NCBI GenBank assembly: GCA_946222055.1
Contig: CAMIEW010000011.1
Span: 1-10,121 of the forward strand
Length of the DNA stretch: 10,121 nucleotides
DNA from: an uncultured Porphyromonas sp.
GTDB taxonomy: Bacteria; Bacteroidota; Bacteroidia; Bacteroidales; Porphyromonadaceae
Direction of reading: 5' to 3'
Shown: one piece after another, positions 6,767 through 10,121 of the stretch
Numbering within the stretch: the stretch's first letter is position 1
Layout: every line of letters starts with the position of its first letter
Position numbers and translations under genes: made by a program
The notes under the pieces: model-generated
The model's database searches: none
What the model saw: the letters and a program-made list of their open reading frames with translations, nothing else
Told to the model about the DNA's origin: nothing

Positions 6767-7717
6767 CTACACCTTCCTCAGCCAGATGCTCCGCACGCTG
6801 TGATCATCGCTCTTCTCGATGATGAGATTGGAGCGAAAGCGCGTCGGCTCGATATTCTGGACGAGATTGATAAGATTGATATCGTCCCACACTTTATTTG
6901 CCAGGCTGATCGTCTCTTCTCTGGAGAGATCGGCGTAGCGATAGAAGTAGGAGTCCTTATTCCGAAATGCTGTCTGCTGCAGCTTGATAAAGCGATCCAC
7001 GTACCAACGGCGGATCGCAGACTTATCCGCATCGACATAGATGGAGAAGTCAAAGAAGTCTGAGACGAAGACCGACCGACGTGCCCGGGAGGCATCCACA
7101 CTCGCCTGCAAGACATTGATCCCCTCGATGATCAGCACATCCGGCTGATCTACATCGTCATACTCATCAGGGATGACATCATAGAAGAGGTGAGAGTACT
7201 TGGGAGACGGTAAGTGACGACGACCACTCTTAACCGCTGCAAGAAAGTTGAGCAGGCGCAGCACATCGTAGCTCTCGGGGAATCCCTTTCGGTCACTCAG
7301 ACCACGTCGCTCCAGCTCAGCATTGGGATAGAGGAAGCCATCAGTCGTCACGAGCGAGACCTTTGGCGTCTCCTCATTCATCGACAGAAGTTTCTGCAGG
7401 ACCCTCGCAGTCGTGCTCTTCCCCACGGCAACACTACCGGCGATTCCGATGACGTAGGGAACGGTCTGAAATTGTCGGTGAAAAAACTCGCCATAGTCGC
7501 TCTGCAGATTCTTGTGGTGCATAATGTTTATCTCCAGGAAGCGACACATAGGGAGATAAATATCGCTGATCTCCTCCACTGTGAGCGGTTCATTCATTGC
7601 ATGGAGCTTGCTCACGTCTATCTCAGAGAAGGGGAAGTCAGGATGGCTGTCCAGGCTGCTCCACTGATCTCTGGTAAACGACTGATAGGGCGAAAATGTA
7701 GCGGTGTAAGGTTTCAT
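6767..7717 (-). CDS. coaA: Type I pantothenate kinase
   Basis: CoaA phosphorylates pantothenate to 4'-phosphopantothenate, the first and regulated step of coenzyme A synthesis. The 316-residue length equals that of E. coli CoaA, as I recall it, and motifs are offset by about one residue. The P-loop is GSVAVGKST (94-102, Lys100). Arg105 follows. VTTDGFLYPN (123-132) holds the catalytic Asp126. KGFPESYD (144-151), YSHLFYDV (174-181) with His176, and IIEGINVLQ (196-204) are all in place, and the C-terminal region ends DHSVRSIWLRKV. The residues that in E. coli contact inhibitory CoA (the Arg and His named) are present, so CoA feedback control is likely. It stands alone on the minus strand, converging on upp and diverging from dnaG. 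The first residues (MKPYTATFSPYQSFTRDQW) resemble the usual start, supporting the ATG at 7717. Confidence 0.95.
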   Translation of the reverse strand: MKPYTATFSPYQSFTRDQWSSLDSHPDFPFSEIDVSKLHAMNEPLTVEEISDIYLPMCRFLEINIMHHKNLQSDYGEFFHRQFQTVPYVIGIAGSVAVGKSTTARVLQKLLSMNEETPKVSLVTTDGFLYPNAELERRGLSDRKGFPESYDVLRLLNFLAAVKSGRRHLPSPKYSHLFYDVIPDEYDDVDQPDVLIIEGINVLQASVDASRARRSVFVSDFFDFSIYVDADKSAIRRWYVDRFIKLQQTAFRNKDSYFYRYADLSREETISLANKVWDDINLINLVQNIEPTRFRSNLIIEKSDDHSVRSIWLRKV

Positions 7718-7752
7718 TTGACGGTCGATAAGTCCTTCGTACTATATCACGA

Positions 7753-7785
7753 CAAAGGTATCTATTTTACCCCACCCCAGCTCAA
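7753..7785 (-). promoter_or_regulatory. Candidate coaA promoter (-33 TTG and -7 TAnnTTTG)
   Basis: Read on the minus strand, TACCTTTG (7760 down to 7753) fits the Bacteroidetes -7 element exactly, and TTG (7785-7783) lies 22 bases upstream of it, within the tolerated spacing. The predicted transcript would start near 7746 and give a leader of about 30 bases before the coaA ATG at 7717. This is the best-supported promoter in the window. Confidence 0.6.
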
Positions 7786-7897
7786 GCGCAGGGAGTGTCG
7801 TTACAGGGGAAAAGCAGCACAGAAAACCTCAGAACTCCATACAATGAATGAACACAAATCAGATCGCTGGCTCTCAGCACATTGCGAATCGTCACAT

Positions 7898-7985
7898 CTA
7901 ATACCGATAAAAGACTTCACTATTACCGGTATTAGTGTCGACTAATACCGACTATAGTGATCACTAATACCGGTATTAGTCTCGG
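7898..7985. repeat. Four tandem 22-bp iteron-like units with embedded palindromes
   Basis: Units start at 7898, 7920, 7942 and 7964, an exact 22-base period. Three begin CTAATACCG and the second begins CTATTACCG. All four have AG at unit positions 15-16. Units 2 and 4 share 19 of 22 bases and continue as CGGTATTAG, so each forms a dyad: unit 4 lies in the perfect 18-bp palindrome ACTAATACCGGTATTAGT (7963-7980), and unit 2 in a 20-bp dyad with one mismatched pair (7918-7937). Units 1 and 3 share 16 of 22 and are half-sites. A further dyad, CGGTATTAGT-GTCG-ACTAATACCG, spans 7927-7950. Flanking 22-base stretches do not fit the pattern. A period of about two helical turns places sites on one face of the helix, as in operator arrays or replication iterons. 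The function is unknown. Confidence 0.9.
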
Positions 7986-8060
7986 TCAATCATCATTTGG
8001 TCCTGTTGCGATTGGTCAAAAGGTAAGGCATATGAATGGATATGGATGTCAGTAAATGTG

Positions 8061-8068
8061 TAACTTTA
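8061..8068 (+). promoter_or_regulatory. Possible dnaG -7 promoter element
   Basis: TAACTTTA differs from the Bacteroidetes -7 consensus TAnnTTTG only at the last base and sits 16 bases before the dnaG ATG at 8085. No TTG lies at the proper distance upstream. It is therefore a weak candidate, and a promoter of this quality might need an activator. Confidence 0.35.
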
Positions 8069-8084
8069 CGCCCGAGATTTCCGT

Positions 8085-10118
8085 ATGATAGACCGTAATA
8101 CCATTGACCGCATCATGGAGCGCGCCGACATCGTCGACGTGGTGGGAGACTTCGTGGCACTGAAGAAGCATGGCAAGGATTACATCGGCTTGTGTCCTTT
8201 CCATGACGACTCGAGACCATCATTCAATGTCTCCACAACTAAGAACATCTGCAAGTGCTTCGCCTGTGGCGTGGGAGGTACGCCGGTCTCATTCGTAGAG
8301 AAATACCTGCACCTCACCTTCCCTGACGCCATCAAGTACCTCGGGAAGAAGTATGGTATACCGGTCGTAGAGACACAGCTCTCAGCAGAGGAGCAGGAGG
8401 CACGTACAGAGCGAGACAAGCTACTGTCTGCCAATGCATTTGCGAGAGATGCATTCACCAACGAACTGCATAACGGCAACGAGGGGCGTCTTGTCGGTCT
8501 GAAGTACTTCCGCGACCGTGACCTGAGCGATGAGACGATTAAGCGATTTGAGCTCGGATACTCGCCGAGGGATCGTCACTTCCTCTACTCATTAGCAAAG
8601 GAGAAAGGCGTCTCCGCCGACGCCTTAGAGCAGGTCGGGCTACTCTTCCGGACCGATGACGGGCAGTACATCGACCGGTACCGCGACCGCGTCATCTACC
8701 CCATTCACTCGATCAGCGGTTCGATCGTAGGCTTCGGAGGCAGGATCTTAGTTAAGAAGGAGAATACGGGGAAGTACATCAATTCGCCTGCTTCCTCGAT
8801 CTACGACAAGAGCCGGGAACTCTACGGACTCTACTTCGCTAAGCAAGCGATTGCGAAGAAGGACAAGTGCATCGTGGTGGAGGGCTATATGGACGTCCTA
8901 TCGATGCATCAGCGGGGGATTACCAATGTGGTGGCAAGCTCAGGAACTGCCCTTACGACGCAGCAGGTGCAGAAGATCAAGCGCTTTACGTCTAATCTCA
9001 CCTTTATCTTCGACTCCGATGCCGCCGGCATCAAGGCGGCCATGAGGGGACTGGACGTGGGGCTGGAGCGAGGGATGAGTCTCCATACAGTGCTGCTGCC
9101 GGAGGGCGAGGATCCCGACTCCTTTGCCAAGGGCCACACTGCAGAGGAGATCGAGCAGTACATCAGCGAGCATGAGGAGGATAGCCTACGCTTCAATGCT
9201 CGGATCCTCTCTGAGCAAAACGGGACTGATACACCTCAGGGCATAGCGGACACCGTGGCGGTCATAGCGGAGTCGATGGCGCACATCCAGGATAAGCTGA
9301 TCCTGGACATCTACGTCAAGGATATGGCTCCCCGACTGGGTGTCGAGCCGGAGCACCTGTTGGAGCGGATCCAGAAGCTGCAGCAGCAACAGAGGAATAC
9401 CATCCGACGGGAGTGGCAAAACACACAGCGCCGCCAGGAGCAACAGAAGCGAGAGGAAGAGACGACTGCTCCCAGCCCAACGGTACCTAAGGAGCAGACC
9501 AGCCAGCCTGACGAAAGTCTCAATCCTTTCGAGATCACGCTGCTGGGCGAAATCATGAAGAACGGGCTCATGGAGATACCCGACTACGAGATAGAGCCGG
9601 GAAGGCATGGCTGTAGCCTGATCCAGGTGGTGCAGAAGGAGACAAGGGACCTGAGGGAGAATGGTACCCTGACCACACACTTCTGCACCATACTTGATGA
9701 AGTGGAGCGCCTCTATGAGGAGGAACCCAATCCCGACATTGCCAAGTACCTCTCCTGGCACGAGGATCCGGTGATCCTGCACACGGTGGCAGATCTGCTG
9801 ATGAATGAGGAGGAGCTGAGCGAGATGCACTCTGTCTACGTCAGTGAGGCCTCTACACCTATTGAGGTGGTCAGCCGGGTCATGAGGACGATCCTGAGCT
9901 ACAAGTACGACTTTGTCCTCAGGCAGATCTCGGACCTGCTGCAGCAACTGCAGACCATACCGATGGATCATCAGGAGGGTGACGAAGCTCTGGATGAGCG
10001 GTCAAGAGAATTACTTGCCGAGCTGGCGAACTTAAACCAGATGAAGGTAGATATGAGTCGAATGCTGGGGGATCGCATCCTCACACCGACCCTTAAGCTT
10101 CAGCCAAGACAACATTAG
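8085..10118 (+). CDS. dnaG: DNA primase
   Basis: DnaG synthesises RNA primers for the replication fork and for lagging-strand synthesis. The 677-residue protein is complete. The N-terminal zinc-binding domain shows Cys37-Pro-Phe-His40, then Cys58-x2-Cys61, the normal CHCC spacing; Cys56 is an extra cysteine beside the site. The catalytic core follows: DRVIYPIHSISGSIVGFGGR (201-220), YINSPAS with YDKSRELYG (231-248), then the TOPRIM motifs VVEGYMDV (264-271, Glu266) and FIFDSDAAG (307-315, Asp310 and Asp312). A Gln/Arg/Glu-rich low-complexity linker (about 430-480) leads to a C-terminal helical domain (about 480-677) expected to bind the DnaB helicase. The C-terminal part is longer than in E. 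coli DnaG (581 residues), as I recall for Bacteroidetes primases. It stands alone, not in an rpsU-dnaG-rpoD operon, at least on its upstream side. Confidence 0.97.
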   Translation: MIDRNTIDRIMERADIVDVVGDFVALKKHGKDYIGLCPFHDDSRPSFNVSTTKNICKCFACGVGGTPVSFVEKYLHLTFPDAIKYLGKKYGIPVVETQLSAEEQEARTERDKLLSANAFARDAFTNELHNGNEGRLVGLKYFRDRDLSDETIKRFELGYSPRDRHFLYSLAKEKGVSADALEQVGLLFRTDDGQYIDRYRDRVIYPIHSISGSIVGFGGRILVKKENTGKYINSPASSIYDKSRELYGLYFAKQAIAKKDKCIVVEGYMDVLSMHQRGITNVVASSGTALTTQQVQKIKRFTSNLTFIFDSDAAGIKAAMRGLDVGLERGMSLHTVLLPEGEDPDSFAKGHTAEEIEQYISEHEEDSLRFNARILSEQNGTDTPQGIADTVAVIAESMAHIQDKLILDIYVKDMAPRLGVEPEHLLERIQKLQQQQRNTIRREWQNTQRRQEQQKREEETTAPSPTVPKEQTSQPDESLNPFEITLLGEIMKNGLMEIPDYEIEPGRHGCSLIQVVQKETRDLRENGTLTTHFCTILDEVERLYEEEPNPDIAKYLSWHEDPVILHTVADLLMNEEELSEMHSVYVSEASTPIEVVSRVMRTILSYKYDFVLRQISDLLQQLQTIPMDHQEGDEALDERSRELLAELANLNQMKVDMSRMLGDRILTPTLKLQPRQH

Positions 10119-10121
10119 AAA

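Larger units (their letters stand above)
7718..8084. other. Divergent coaA-dnaG intergenic region
   Basis: This 367-base gap lies between two divergently transcribed genes. From left to right it holds the coaA promoter (7753-7785), about 110 bases (7786-7897) with no structure I recognise, a four-unit 22-bp repeat array (7898-7985), a short stretch with TTGGTC repeated at 7997 and 8012, and a weak dnaG promoter element (8061-8068). Open frames running across it are continuations of frames antisense to coaA and have no gene-like features. Confidence 0.8.

Noticed and set aside
7214..7945. Plus-strand open frame of 243 codons covering the 5' half of coaA and running into the repeat array
   Set aside because: It is antisense to coaA for two thirds of its length. 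The rest is low-quality intergenic translation, and it has no promoter or family features.
7898..7985. Reading the repeat array as a CRISPR
   Set aside because: The units are directly adjacent without unique spacers, the period is only 22 bases, and no cas genes are nearby.
7997..8017. TTGGTC repeated 15 bases apart upstream of dnaG
   Set aside because: Only two six-base copies without further symmetry; too short to claim as a separate element, so it is mentioned only as context.
9186..9971. Minus-strand open frame of 261 codons inside dnaG
   Set aside because: It is antisense to a clearly conserved gene. Its product is a leucine/arginine/histidine-rich sequence with no motif, as expected from the reverse complement of Glu/Gln-rich codons.

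Overview
The window is about 10.1 kb of bacterial chromosome with roughly 55% GC by eye. It looks like Bacteroidales, probably a Porphyromonas-like organism. The evidence is threefold: Shine-Dalgarno sequences are missing before most starts; two Bacteroidetes-type -7 elements (TAnnTTTG) lie in the right places; and the gene set includes families typical of that phylum (a TraR/DksA protein without zinc ligands, an LspA with a long insertion, DUF4296 and DUF5063). Genus is an inference from recall, not a database match.

Left part (30-1992): three plus-strand genes encode a DksA/TraR-like regulator, signal peptidase II (lspA) and a DUF4296 lipoprotein. The lipoprotein gene overlaps the end of lspA, so the lipoprotein-processing peptidase sits beside one of its likely substrates. 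Middle part (2030-6689): a tight plus-strand run, probably transcribed from a promoter near 2000, encodes a DUF5063 protein, a DEDDy 3'-5' exonuclease with a basic tail, an RlmI-type 23S rRNA m5C methyltransferase, an MltF-like lytic transglycosylase lipoprotein and uracil phosphoribosyltransferase (upp). Gaps between these genes are 1, 8, 1 and 12 bases. The run ends at a strong bidirectional hairpin (6704-6749) shared with the convergent coaA gene.

Right part (6767-10118): coaA (type I pantothenate kinase) on the minus strand and dnaG (primase) on the plus strand diverge from a 367-base intergenic region. This region holds the most unusual item in the window: four tandem units with an exact 22-bp period (7898-7985). 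Each begins with CTAATACCG or a one-mismatch version, and two units contain the dyad CTAATACCGGTATTAG or a one-base variant of it. It resembles an iteron or phased-operator array and no gene explains it.

Apart from that array the region is ordinary housekeeping chromosome. I saw no tRNA, rRNA, CRISPR, insertion sequence or clear sign of a mobile element. The ten genes all appear intact.
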